A stretch of DNA of 64,000 nucleotides, taken from NCBI RefSeq assembly GCF_037038585.1, contig NC_092525.1:22526867-22590866 (forward strand), in the 5' to 3' direction. Of this stretch, positions 1-11,389 are shown in pieces. This DNA is from Patagioenas fasciata (Eukaryota; Chordata; Aves; Columbiformes; Columbidae). Under the pieces are notes generated by a model that saw only the letters and a program-made list of their open reading frames with translations, was not told the origin of the DNA and ran no database searches. Both the position numbers and the translations under genes were made by a program. The stretch's first letter is position 1; every line of letters starts with the position of its first letter.

Positions 1-906
1 CAACCAACCACACAATTTTTTTATCATCAGGTAGAGGACGGTGATGTAATACAAGCTTTACCAGGGCTATGTGTATTCTTGCTCATTACTGCAAACAGAG
101 TCCTGTGTAAAGATGATGATGATGTACCAGTTAACTTTGAATGGCAGACTTTTGTTTGAACTGCTCTAAATGCTAATTGCTTCCTCTCCATCCCTTCTGA
201 TTCTGAAGGCTATAACTGAATGCTGCTAAGTAGAGATTTCCTTTCATACTATCTGCAACTCAAGAAAAACTTGTACTTAAGTTCTGCTAGTAATTTAGTT
301 GTGATCGTGTGCAAAGGTGTTTGTAACTTCTCTGTGAGAAGTTCCTTTTATTTTTAACCCTAAAATGATGACAGAGTTTACAGTAGCAGAAAGCTTAAAG
401 TTTGCTTGGCATATCCCGAAAGAAGTGTTTTTTGTGTGTCTCTCTTGATTTCTTCTTTCCCTTCACCTAGTGTTTGACTCTTCTTGCTGTTCTGGAAGCT
501 TTATCATTATTACTGGCTTTGCTTGGATGCTCTTCCATAGCTTAAGTGGTTTACTGATAAGAGAAAAGGGATGAGATACCCAGTTCTTGTTCTTAGTCTT
601 TCTCAGTTTATTGCCCTGGTCAGCTTTCACCAGTTCCACTATTAGATGGTAGAAACAATAACAGTGTTGGTAAGGAATTCCATATGCAGAAATGTGGAGG
701 CAAGTGTTGTACTACCTGGACGTGCTCAACAGCAACAAAAATCACCTGTAGTTGTATCACTTTTTTGGTTAGAAAGGTAAAATTGATGTAAAATAGTCAA
801 TTCACTTTGTAAAAGTCTTGTCTGTTCAAATGTACATGTAATAGAATTTGGTTTAGAGGCTCAACTATAAGCTTTCTTTGACAATATTTTTTCATTTTTT
901 TTAAAG
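1..906 (+). other. TXNDC12 intron (3' part)
   Basis: This is intronic sequence leading to the acceptor AG at 905-906, with a T-rich tract at about 886-902. I searched for the preceding TXNDC12 exon (the block before GLPL) and do not see it here, so that exon and the signal peptide lie upstream. A short GAT-repeat stretch sits near 113-125. Nothing else is recognisable. Confidence 0.8.
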
Positions 907-959
907 TGGTTTGCCTCTTATGGTTATTATCCACAAGTCTTGGTGTGGAGCTTGCAAAG
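907..959 (+). CDS. TXNDC12: TXNDC12 active-site exon
   Basis: The exon has 53 nt. It starts with the last base of a split serine codon, then reads [17 protein letters not shown]. It contains the full CXXC redox site, and the donor GTATGT follows at 960. Confidence 0.95.
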
Positions 960-3900
960 GTATGTATATTTGATACTAGAGCTCACTGAAATTTCAAATG
1001 AAATCTTGTATACAAATCATGTAACCACGGGAAACATAAACTTTGCATTCAACATGTAGCTAACAGTATTTGTATTTCATTTAGAGCTGTGTAATGTCAC
1101 ACGACTTCAGCTGTTAGTACTGCCAACAGCCAGCTGTGCCTAAATGCCTGCAAACTAACTGCTGTAATACTGCACTTGTGTAGTGGCTGCAATTTCTGCT
1201 GTTTTAAAAAATGGAACAGAATGAATGATCTTTGAGAATTAAGTGTAAACTGCTGTTACAGTTTAAGGCAAGGTGGCAATAAACCGTGGCAGATGCTCCT
1301 TGTTATCCCCTTTACCTCCCACCACCCCTTCCTTTAGATTGGAAAGGTGATAAGAAAGATAAGGGGAAAGGAAGAGAGACTTAGACTTCAAGTTGAAGAG
1401 TTTTAACGGGTTTTACTAATGCTACTAATAAATAGAGAATATATATATAAAATATAAAAACCAATCTCGAATGCTGGATGTGGAGTTGGCGTCACTCCAG
1501 CAGCAGAGCTGGGTGTGCGGAGCTGGCGGCTCCAGCAGGTGCAGCTCAGGCCGGCAGAAGTCATGGGTGGGACTTCACAGCAAACTGGAAACTGGTTGCC
1601 GGGATGCAGGGCCTGAGGCCTGTAGATCACAGGCAGACAGACAGGGTCCTTTCCAGATGCTGGCCGTGGTCAAAGAGAGCATGACCCTCATGATCACCCT
1701 CTTGTATAGGGGGTATGACGATTACGGGATGGAATACTTCCGTTGATCAGTTCTAATCACCTGTTCCATCCACCCGTCCTCGAACACGCCCCTCTCACAA
1801 CGGAACGTGGGAAAACTTACCAGTCTTTCTTAGCTACCATAGTAATAAATCTAAACACGAGCTTCTTCAGCATTCCATTGGTCTCTTATCAGCACCGAGT
1901 ACAGCATCCTAGGAAAAATATGCAGGCTGAAACTCAGAAAAGTACAGCCACCTAGAAGAACTTAGCTGAAAGAAAAATCACTAAAAGAGAACCGGTCTTG
2001 TTTTTAACAAAACCAGGACAACTGCCTTACTTTCAGCTGGCTGTTTTTCAAAGGTGAGGAGGCTTTGTCTCTTTCAGTATCGCAAACAAATAAGCTGAGC
2101 TTAAGGGATGAGCTGGTTGAGCGAGAATAGTGGTTCACAGTGAGGTTTTTGCTTCTGTTTAGTTGATTTGAATGTGACCACGTATGTCTGTTGGCCAGGC
2201 TTCGTCATGTGTCTGTTCAGCGAGGTTTGCTTCAGTTACCTACTGTTCTAAGCCTGGCTTGAGCAGTTTGATACATATATTCCATTTACTCGCTGTTTAT
2301 TTAAAAGTACCAGCTCTCCAGAGAGAGGAATGGAGCTGAGATTTTGATGCTGACCTGAAAACCTGAAATTTTTTCCACTGTCTTTACCTATGTCTTCCTT
2401 TTTATTTATTTTTCCTCTTCCTTAATTAGCTTTAAAGCCGAAGTTTGCTGAATCCAAGGAGATCTCTGAACTTGCCCATAATTTTGTTATGGTCAACCTT
2501 GAGGTAGGCTGCCCTCTGATTCATATCCTGGTTACTGCCTAGTAAGCAAATTAAACATTTGGAATCCAACTTAACTGGTTGCATCCTGTTTTGTCTGCAT
2601 CCTAAATCCTGGACTCCTGAATAGGTATTCAGGATTGATTGATATAGCTGATTGTTTTAAAAAGAATTTTCTTCAGTCTGGTTATTTTAATTGTGTTTCT
2701 ACACCTGGGTCTGTGCCATTGTCTCTCTAACAAGTTGTACCATTGCTGCAATAAAAGAGTTTATATTCATGCTCTCATGATATAACATTCCTCCACTAAA
2801 GTGGAGCATTTAATGCAAAATGACAAAACAGAAAAAATATTTTCACAAATGATACTTGTTTAGGTAAAAATAACTTTCCTGTGAGAGCAGAAGATACTGC
2901 AGTTGCCTAGCGTCAGGGTAAATGGAATCTGAAGGCAATAACTTCTTTCTTTAAAATGCGTGCTGTCTTTTGTTAGATACCTTGCTAATACATTCCGCCT
3001 CCTGTCTTGCTTTGGTAGGATGATGAAGAGCCAAAGGATGAAGCCTTTAGCCCTGATGGAGGTTACATTCCCAGAATCCTTTTCATGGGTAAGGCATCCA
3101 CGGCTCTTGCATCCACTCACAGGGCTGTGTCCTTATTGCTACCACCTAAATTTCCTGTTTGATTTCTTGTTTCATAGACCCCAGTGGAAAAGTCCACCCA
3201 GAAATCATAAATGAGAAAGGAAACCCCAGCTACAAGTATTTCTATACCAATGCTGATCAAGGTATGTGCAGAGAAGTTTGAAGTGCATTTTTTCGTGAGA
3301 TGAAACTCTGGGAGTGTCCTGAGTGAAGGAGACACTTTTCACTTTTGAGTGAAGAAAAATGATACTTTAGACCAAGGGTGTCAAACTCATTTTCACCCGG
3401 GGCCATATCAGCCTCACGGTTGCCTTCAGGGCCGAATGTAATTTTATGACTGTATCAATGTAACTACTTCTACATACAGTCCTAAAATTACATCCAGCCC
3501 TTTGAAGGCAACCGCGAGGCTGATATGGCCCCCGGTGAAAATGATTTTAACATCCCTGATTTAGAGCATAAGTGGAAGCTGTTAGATACAATGTGAGTGA
3601 TTCTCGTGTGCCTTGAGAGGAACCGTGTTCAGAATCACAACTCACGTTAATACCTACTATAATGTCTATAGGATCTAAACTCTATCTCCAGTTGTGGCAA
3701 GGAAAATCATGCAATTGTCATGATTCAGCTACAAATAGTTGGGAAAAGGGCACAGGACTGTTGTTTTGTTTTTCAACAGGTTAATTTGTAGTTCTAAATT
3801 CTGTAACTGTGTTACTTTCAAAACCATTGCCAGTACACCTTGATGTTTTCATCTTGAGATAAACAGTTGCTGTCTCTCTGTTTCTATCTTTCAGTTGTCC

Positions 3901-3974
3901 AAGGGATGAAGGAGGCCCAGGAGAAGCTGACAGGTGATGCTTTCAAACAAAAACACCTGGGAGATGAACTATAA
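907..3974 (+). CDS. TXNDC12: TXNDC12 (ERp18/ERp19) 3' half, five coding exons
   Basis: This is an endoplasmic-reticulum lumenal thioredoxin-fold thiol-disulfide oxidoreductase that acts in oxidative protein folding. The coding join is 907-959, 2430-2503, 3019-3088, 3178-3261 and 3895-3974. All introns have GT/AG ends, and phases are kept across every junction. The spliced frame gives 119 residues from the [12 protein letters not shown] block to the stop, which is the same length as this part of the human protein as I recall it. The catalytic WCGAC motif (CXXC, with both cysteines) lies at 941-955. The conserved [12 protein letters not shown] segment with the cis-proline loop lies around 3046-3084. 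The protein ends GDEL, a KDEL-like retrieval signal, where human ends EDEL. The signal peptide and the first conserved region are encoded upstream of the window. Identification is by residue-level recognition and I am very sure of it. Confidence 0.95.
1370..2035. mobile_element. Degraded LTR-retroelement-like sequence, avian type
   Basis: The stretch inside the TXNDC12 intron 960-2429 has a composition unlike its flanks: a TA-rich segment (1425-1460), a GC-richer block (1470-1700), then a block around 1720-1780 with GATGGAATACTTCCGTTGATC. From memory, this order and that block resemble a common avian endogenous-retrovirus-related interspersed repeat. No intact gag, pol or env frame is present. 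The boundaries are approximate and the class is an inference. Confidence 0.45.
2430..2503 (+). CDS. TXNDC12: TXNDC12 exon, ALKPKFAES block
   Basis: The exon has 74 nt between acceptor AG at 2428-2429 and donor GTAGGC at 2504. It encodes [18 protein letters not shown] and on to VNLE, closely matching the mammalian protein. Confidence 0.95.
3019..3088 (+). CDS. TXNDC12: TXNDC12 exon, acidic loop and cis-proline block
   Basis: The exon has 70 nt. It encodes the acidic [15 protein letters not shown] stretch followed by YIPRILFM. The proline of IPR is the cis-Pro that faces the CXXC site in thioredoxin folds. The donor GTAAGG follows at 3089. Confidence 0.95.
3178..3261 (+). CDS. TXNDC12: TXNDC12 exon, [10 protein letters not shown] block
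   Basis: The exon has 84 nt and encodes [20 protein letters not shown] and onward to ADQ. The intron before it is only 89 nt (3089-3177), close to the minimum length for a vertebrate intron. Confidence 0.95.
3373..3558. mobile_element. Foldback hAT-type MITE, copy 1
   Basis: This 186-bp element begins CAAGGGTGTCAAACTC and ends with the inverted form ending TCCCTG. Its two arms are near-perfect inverted repeats of roughly 80 bp, each carrying the GGCAACC/GGTTGCC and GCTGATATGGCC/GGCCATATCAGC blocks. The flanking 8-mers are CTTTAGAC (3365-3372) and ATTTAGAG (3559-3566), a 6/8 target-site duplication of hAT length. It has no coding capacity. It lies in the TXNDC12 intron 3262-3894. Confidence 0.8.
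3895..3974 (+). CDS. TXNDC12: TXNDC12 terminal coding exon
   Basis: The exon has 80 nt after acceptor TTTCAG. It encodes [20 protein letters not shown] and then HLGDEL, with stop TAA at 3972-3974. The last four residues, GDEL, are the presumed ER-retrieval signal. Confidence 0.95.
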
Positions 3975-4448
3975 TGAATACACTGAATGATGCTTTTCCA
4001 TCACTTCAAAACTCTAGAAGGAAATGATTAAACAGACCAAGAATGTAGATGCACCGGAGGGGCATAATTCTCCTGTCAACAATGTTAGGTTAAACCCTAT
4101 TTGGGGTTCACACACATGCATCAATTACAGTGTTATCTCCTCCTCTGCCTGGCAGTTTGTGCTGTGATGGTTATTTGCAACTAGGTAATGTGCAAACACC
4201 ACTAATATTTGGTGTTAAAAGGGAGGTGTGTAGGGCAAAACATTATTTGAGGACAAACAGTGTGATTGGAATAACTAGAAGTAGCCAACATTTTGACGCT
4301 TAATCAGGGTTGGGTCCCTCTTTTCTCACTGGTATTATGTGATCCCATCATTTTTACTGGGGATTCCTATGAGTGGGGCATGTTCCTGGGCCAGGTGTTT
4401 TCTAGACATCCCAAACCGTGAACTCTGCCACTAAGCCAAGTATTATGG

Positions 4449-4454
4449 AATAAA
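4449..4454 (+). terminator. Proximal poly(A) signal AATAAA (TXNDC12)
   Basis: A canonical AATAAA hexamer sits about 475 nt after the stop, with GT-rich sequence at about 4505-4530. It could give a shorter transcript; which site is used cannot be told from sequence alone. Confidence 0.5.
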
Positions 4455-4709
4455 TTTAATGAATGTTCAAGTAGCATGTGAAATTATTAGCTCTGCAAAC
4501 ATATTTTTGTGTAAAACTGTGTGTGATTCATCTTTATTTGCCTTTGGGCAGAAATTTAACTTTTTCCTTGTGCACTCACCTTTTGATTGTTTTACCATGT
4601 GAGGGTGGGTTATGTTAAAGCTTTATGGGGGTTCCCCTTTTATTCTTTGAATGTTTTCTGGCGAATGCCTTGCCATCACATTGTACTGTATTTTTGTACC
4701 AGGGTGAAA

Positions 4710-4715
4710 ATTAAA
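4710..4715 (+). terminator. Distal poly(A) signal ATTAAA (TXNDC12)
   Basis: An ATTAAA hexamer is preceded by a TGTA-containing stretch (4682-4698) and followed by a GT-rich element (about 4738-4755). This is the usual arrangement for a vertebrate 3' end, so I take it as the main gene end. Confidence 0.6.
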
Positions 4716-4735
4716 CCTTTTTAAACATAAGAATG

Positions 4736-4977
4736 CAGATGGTGTTTTGTGGTAAAGGGCACAGTTTTCCATTCTTAAGGATGGGGGAATATATTTTTGT
4801 TTATGTTGCAGTGGTTATTAATGTTGAATGTTACAGCTGAAGAAAGTTTCTCCTTACAATTAAAAAACAACAGTTGCTTTTCATGTAATTATAATTCAGC
4901 CATTCTTATACTACCTATACTGTTGAGGGCAGGGTAATACCTAGAGTTTATCTACTGGAGCTGAAAGAAAAAAATAG
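4736..4977. other. Intergenic sequence after TXNDC12
   Basis: This is AT-leaning sequence between the TXNDC12 3' end and a CR1 fragment. I see no gene or site in it. Confidence 0.6.
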
Positions 4978-5580
4978 AGGAGAATAAATATCACCTCTTG
5001 TTCTGCTGGTAACGCTTTTCCTACTGCAGCCCAGGATGCTGGTGGCCGCCTTTGCCACGAGGGCACATCGCTGGGTTGTGGTCAACCTGTTCTCCACCTG
5101 GACTCTCACGTCCTCCTCTGCAAAGCTGCTGTCAGTCCCCAGCCTGTCCTGGTGCACAGGTTATTCCTCCCCAGGTGAAGGACTTAACGTTTCACTTTCT
5201 TGAACTTCTTGACACCCCTTTCTGCCCATTTCTCCATCCTGTTGAGGTCCTTCTGAATGGCAGCACACCCATCTGGTTAATCAACTGCTTTCCCCAGTTT
5301 TGTATCATCTGCTAGTTTGCTGAGAGCAGGGCTCTGTCCCTTCATCATCATCATTAATGAAGATGTGAAATATTGACGCCAAGAATACTCCACTAATGAT
5401 GAGTCTCTGCCTGGCAGTTTGTCTGTGTTCAGTTCACCTCACTGCCCGTTTATTTAGATCGTACTTCATCGCTTTGTCTGTGATGATGCTGTGGGAGATA
5501 GTGTCAAAAGCCTTTCTAAAGCAAGTATAAACAACACCTACTGCTCTCCCTTCATCCACCAAACTAGTCATCTAAAGGAA
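4978..5580 (-). mobile_element. CR1 LINE fragment (reverse-transcriptase region), antisense
   Basis: The + strand reads as the antisense of the 3' part of the avian CR1 ORF2. Recognisable blocks are CAGCCCAGGATGCTGGTGGC (5030-5049), GAATGGCAGCACACCCATCTGG (about 5254-5275), TTTTGTATCATCTGCTAG (5298-5315), a degenerate GTGAAATATTGA stretch near 5365, and GTGTCAAAAGCCTTTCTAAA (5501-5520), followed by CTCCCTTCATCCACCAAACTAG. The octamer-bearing CR1 3' end is not present, so it is an internal fragment. It is diverged and has no open frame. Confidence 0.85.
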
Positions 5581-8500
5581 AAAACCCTGTTCAAAAGGCA
5601 CTTGCCATAATTTCCCATATGAGCATAATTTTCTACACATTATTTTTGAAGAGCTGTCTGAAGACATTAGTTGTGGAAAGTTGTTATATACAATAAAACC
5701 TGACTTGTCTACTGAGTCCATTTTTACTGTTCAGTAGCATTATGAATTTTACTTTCCAGACCAGTCTGCCTTTAAGGGATTTTAGATACCGAAACTCAAT
5801 TGGGCACTAAAAGACAGGGACTCATTGGAAATAATGAGATTATTGCACATTACAATTATCCTGCTCAGTTACTAGAAGTTATTCTACAGGTTTTATTCCC
5901 TGCTTCTGTTGCAAATTGTCTAATAAATTAACCATGAAACTGAAGTAGGAAACTACTTTCTGGTTGTATCAGCCTTCAAAGTAAATAATTCTATGCAAGC
6001 CCTGAAAAAGGATTTGTGGTTCACAATATTGTCCTTTTTCCCCCAGCTCTATTGGTTGACCTAATAAAAATAGGTCCCGTGTGATGCTCCGTATTTGATT
6101 TATAGCCTCAGACTGACATGACTGTAAAAAATAATTGCTGCGTCTTTTTTACTTGCCACCAGGGGGAGGACTCTGCTCGTTCATCTGGGATATGATTCAA
6201 CAAATAATAATTTTTTAAAAACCCCAGACAATCTGTGGTGCAAAATAGCAGGGCGCACCTCTGTGATCTTCCAGGCATGTTTTTGCAGCATCTCTGCCCT
6301 TGTCTCTGCAGTGCAACTGCAGCCTGTGAGATGGACATCATTTGTACCAAAGCCTTGCTTTGCAAAATGCTCGAATGTCAGAAGCAACATAGCCTCAAAG
6401 TAATTTTTAAAAAGTTCTCCATCTAGAGAGATTTCCTTTCAGTGGCAGATGCGGGAAATGTGCTTCATCCTTTACATTTAAGACCATTCTGATTCAAAAT
6501 CATTCTCTTTCACCTCTTCTCTGATGCATCTACCCTCCTTCACACTTTCTGGCTTGCAGACTTGCTACTTCCAAAGGAAAAAAAAAATCCATAATCGTTT
6601 TTCCGTTGTTATTTGACCGCCTCCATTCTCTTGAATCCTTTCTACCCTCTGTATATACAGACTTGATGAGCTGGTACATCTTCCCCACCCCTCCTTTCTG
6701 GTCACTCTTCCCTAGACCATGCTTTTATCCTCTCTAGCAAGGTGAAGCTTGGCACTTGCTGGCCCGCTTGGTGTTCAGCTGGGGTCTCAGCGGAACACAA
6801 CGTACATTCTGCAATAGCTCCTGTTTCATGTCTCTGGACTGCAGGGTGAACTTGCTTTTGGTCTGTTATCCAAGTATTTTTCTGCTTGTTAGTTTTAGAC
6901 CTGTACATTTTACTTGCAGATTCTTTACACCTTTCTGCTTTTTAATCTAGATCAGGTGATAATGCTGGCTGGCATTTTCTTCTGCACAGAGAGATACATC
7001 TTCAACCTTCCATCCGATAGTTTATGCATGCAATCAGCTCCACAGGGTTTAGAGGAGCTGCTTACAGGTCAGTGTTTGTTGTAGTTGCGTTTCAAGCTAA
7101 TTATACACTGTAGAAACTCAACAGCTCACAGTAACCAAGGTCTCAGATTAGTTTTCCCGTATCAGCTTTGTTTGGTGTGCTGTCCATCTGCATATGATTT
7201 GCAATAAACCTGCATACTTACATAACTTCTTTAGATACATTCCAGAAATCCCCTTGAGTTCTTACCTTCTATTCCTTTTATGGTGGTCATAAGACCCAAA
7301 CACACTTCAAAATTCTTAGTATAGACCCAGGGAGATGCCAGGCCAAATCAATCTCATGTAAACAAGCATGCTGTCAGCTCCCTTTCTCCCAGAAACAACC
7401 CACAGAGGGGAAAAAAAAACAAAACCAAAAACAAAATCAAAGTTAATGAAGGAGTGAGTGGGTTGCAGCTGGCCATCTGGCTGCCTGGGCACAGAGGTTG
7501 CTGCTGCACCTGGGGCTGAACAGGCTGTAAGGACGTGTCAGACGGAGACTAGAGAAAACCTCTCCTTCACCCGGCTTAGCAGCAGGGAAGAAAAATGCAA
7601 CAACCAAGAACACCAGCACAGCCAGAGTGCTGCATCTGTCACCCTGGCATGCTGAGTTTAGGAGTCATCTACTTCAAATGCACTTTTCTCCCCATGGCTG
7701 TTTGTCTGCCATCATATCTAGCCTGTGTTAAACTGCTGATGAGCTTCATTGGTTGTCCCCACTTACAGCTTGATTAACAAATAGCTCTGAACCGAGATAT
7801 TATTAAACCGATATGAATGCAAGGTCATAATTTTCAGAGGTGATGAAACTTTTCTTAACTTTTGACAAGAGGAAAGGCATTTGCATTACATGATGATATT
7901 TATTTGCAGCTGACCAGTATTACACCCGACTGGGTTTGCCCAACCAAGAGAACCACTCCAGGGTGATTCCTTGACAGCCATGCCTATAGGTGGATCAAAA
8001 CCTGAGGATGGAGATTTGGAAAGCAATAAAGGTGGAATTACACCAGGCACAACTCTACCCAGAGAATGAGATAAAAAGGGGAACTTCACTGCAAGTTCAT
8101 GCTCATCTCAAAGAGAGCAAAGCCAAAGGATGAAGTTTATCTGAAAGTCTGCATCACTTCCAGACAGCTGAGTAAGTTGGTTTGGGAGTAACTGGATGGA
8201 GGAGCTTGCTGCCTGGAGGGAACCAGGAAACAATCACACAGGACTGTCAAAATGGTAAAAGTCCCTTTGTCTCAAAACTATTTGGCATACTAACTCATTT
8301 TGCCTTTCTTCCTCCCAGAAACAGGTACCAATTTGTTAAGCAGTTTAGCCCAATAAACTCAGTTTGCTTTTCCTTTCAAAGTTTGTCTAACGTAAGGAGT
8401 GGCTGCGGACTGTTCCCAGGGCTGCCATTGTCCGGAACACGGCTCCTGCCTGCACTGGTGCTCCACTCCTGCAGTGCCAGCCCGATGCCACCACGTCAGC

Positions 8501-11100
8501 ATGCCCTGAGGAGCAGGAATCTCCACTGATGGCTGCCAGCCAGTTCCCGTGGCCTGTCACAGGAGTGGAGACAGGGCCCAAGACTTGTGCGGCCTGTCAC
8601 AAATGTCACGGCACAATTTTGTAATGGCTAAATCTGCAGAAGGTTCCTTTCATTAGGGACTGAAAAAAAAAAAAGAAGAGACCCCCAAACTATGCTAGAA
8701 GCAGACACTGGCTGACCTGTGTGTGCAGCGTTCCAGGTTCTGGCTGAGAACTGCAGGAGAGGCTGTTACACACCTCCCCGTGCTGGCTCCCGTCCCAGGA
8801 CAGGGCAGAGCGTCCCGCCAAGCAGGGTGCGGGCAGCAGGCAGGGCACGTCCCGGGCATGGGATCACCGGCTGGGTGGGTGCTATGAGAACAATCAAGCG
8901 TTTCTGAGCTGCTCATGTGTTCTGCTTTGCTCTGACCAACACAGGTGCCTCCTCCTCCATTTCCTGTGTCCCTGCTGTGATGTAGGAGACAAAGGGGAGA
9001 CAATTTCCCAGTTTTCCCCTCTCAAAAAGGCATGGTCCCCCTGCTGCTGCTCCATGCCAGGGCAAAGGAGTGAAGCCCACAGGAGCTGTGGGGACAGGGC
9101 TGGACAGCTGGACAATCTGACTAAGGCTGTAGGTAACTGGTTGCTTGTTAGAGGTAGTTTGTTGGTATATATGCATCTTTAGACCATTTTGCACATGCAT
9201 GGCGTGGTGTAGGTAGGTGTGCTGCAGAAATATTGATAAGAACTGCAGACGTTCTCCCCTCTTTGAGTGTGTTTCAGGGCACAACATAACACACTGTGCA
9301 TAAAAGAAGCTGTGTGAGCAACGCAGTCAAATTTAGATGTCACTTTACTGTTCTATTTCTAATATTAAGAAGAGTTTTCAAACTCCATAAGGATTTTGGT
9401 GTATTAGCCCTGTTAAAGAGAATGAAATGCGCACACGTCTTGGGGACGCAGCACAGGGTGTACCTGCCGTTTATTTCACACTGAGGTGAAGCAGCATCTG
9501 GGTGAGTGCTGCCTATTCAAATAAGGAGGATTTTGTTTTCTCCTTGCAGTTGGCATTTTCACCCAGCTTCCCTGGACAACAGCTGGTAATGAGCTGAAAC
9601 CACTGCTCTGTGTGCAAACTGTACTTCTTTGGGATACAATTTTGTCTGTGTGTGACCAGCGCTTATCATGAGCTTAGATGATGGGTCTTTTAGTCTCAGG
9701 GTCATTAGTATCATTACTACTTACAGTATCACATAGCAGATCATCATCCTTGATTTAAATGCTATGGTGCTGCTATTGCTCTAGTACTAAGTAAAGCAAT
9801 AAATAAAATACTGTTTTTAGAAAAGAGGGAACTGAAAAGATTCAGATTGTTTCCTTAGGTCAATTGCACTGTGTGAGGATGCAGAAACTTGAATTAGAAA
9901 CATTGGAAGAACAGTAGAGTGTGCATGTTGTGCTTGATAAATGCGCTAGTGTGACTGCTGTGAGAGTCAGATAGATCCATATGTCAGAAAACAAGATAAA
10001 GCGTAACATCTGCTGTTCCCTTCCACCTCCGTGGGCCTGTGGGAGTTCTCTCCTGTTCCCTCATTTGCCCGTCTATAAATCTAAAATAATACAGACCTCT
10101 CCGCTCACTGGAAGGTGTGTAAGCAACTCACAACTATACAATGTTATTAATAAATCCTGGAAGGAAAGTGCGCTAGGAGAGATAACAATATTTGCTCCAT
10201 AAATTACAGAAATGTGGCTAAATAAAACGATAGACAGAAAGAATCACTGCAAATTCCCCTGTCTCCTAATTACCTGGGCGCATCTCTTCTTCTCTTGGTT
10301 AGTCCTGACTGAGAAAGCGCATTTATAATCACCAGTGCAGCTGGATATAAACACTGGCATTTCAGGGATGGTATGAAATCTGGAAATGCCTTTGGAAGTC
10401 AGGCTGAACGGTGGCTCTGTGCTTGTCATGGGACGTTAAATCAGGCAATCACTAAGCAGATACCCAAGTGAGCCTAAGTTTTAACATGCCCTTTGCATCA
10501 AAGGTGTAGGTACCTGTTCGTGACCACTTACCTTCCATGTTGGTGCTTTGTAGGGCTGTTGGCTTCTCTAGACTGAGCATCAGTCAACAGAGAGCAGACA
10601 GAAACCCTGTAACTCCAGTACCTTCAGCTGGTTCCTGCTCTGGCCTCTGCTGGCTGCTCCTGGGGCTGATCAAGAACCTTCTCTTTATGCTCAGGCACTT
10701 GCTTAAAGCTCATCAGAGGGAAAACATGCTGCCGTCTTAGGGAGGCATCTCATTAGTTATGTCAGAGAGATGTTTTAAACAGCCATGATTTTGTTCACTT
10801 TCTCCAGGGGATCATCTCTGAAAGTGGTTTCCATTTCCCAGAGAGGGACAGGCCACCAACAAGTCTGTGATTTTGAGCTTGGGATCTGTTTGTAGGATTT
10901 TAAAACCAACAGGGTCTGCTGCCACCTCTTCATCAGGTCTCCTTCAGACATGCAACTTCGAGAGACCACAGCCACTGCCTCATTTGTTTTGTCTTCTCAC
11001 CACTAAAGAAGTACCTGATGCCACAGCCACCATCATTAGGCTTCAGAGTCAACCGTTCTACCAAAGTGAATTCCAGCTCGCTTGGAGAGTGTGACCAGAA
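5581..11100. other. Intergenic region upstream of RAB3B
   Basis: About 5.5 kb without any exon I can support. It holds a CTCF-like motif (6154-6169), a GC-richer patch at about 8390-8900 with no convincing gene, and short A/T runs (6576-6588, 7408-7440, 8664-8675). The short open frames here have no splice context or recognised similarity. Confidence 0.6.
6154..6169 (+). promoter_or_regulatory. CTCF core-like motif
   Basis: The sequence TGCCACCAGGGGGAGG matches the vertebrate CTCF core (GCCACCAGGGGGCGC) over twelve consecutive bases, GCCACCAGGGGG. It stands between TXNDC12 and RAB3B, about 1.4 kb past the TXNDC12 3' end. Binding is inferred from the motif alone. Confidence 0.5.
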
Positions 11101-11389
11101 GGGCACATTAGGGTCACACCTGGGATGGCGTTCCCTGTCCCCGGGACTCCTGGAACGCCTGAAGTGATTTGTTTCCTCTGGAGCGGAGCACGGGGCAGGG
11201 GTGAAGGGCGCGTACCTGGACGGGACCCTAAATAGTTCAGACCCCCGGAGGGCTCGCACCCCCCTCAGCTTCAGCTCCCGCGCCCCAGCTCTGCTGTTTC
11301 CAACCGGCCACCACCCCCCCCGCCCCGCCGCGGCTCCGCCCCCGGGGCCGCCCCAGGTGCCGACGGGGGGGCGGCTCCCGCCACGCGAG

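Larger units (their letters stand above)
3975..4735 (+). other. TXNDC12: TXNDC12 3' UTR
   Basis: This non-coding sequence follows the stop codon and continues to the distal poly(A) signal. The end is estimated as 15-30 nt past ATTAAA at 4710. No recognisable repeat interrupts it. Confidence 0.75.

Noticed and set aside
1..906. Additional upstream TXNDC12 exon
   Set aside because: The residues expected before GLPL are not found in any frame next to a splice donor.
11226..11240. TAAATAG as a TATA-like or MEF2-like element in the island
   Set aside because: It fits neither consensus well and is about 180 bp or more from the likely exon. A TATA-less CpG-island promoter is more likely.
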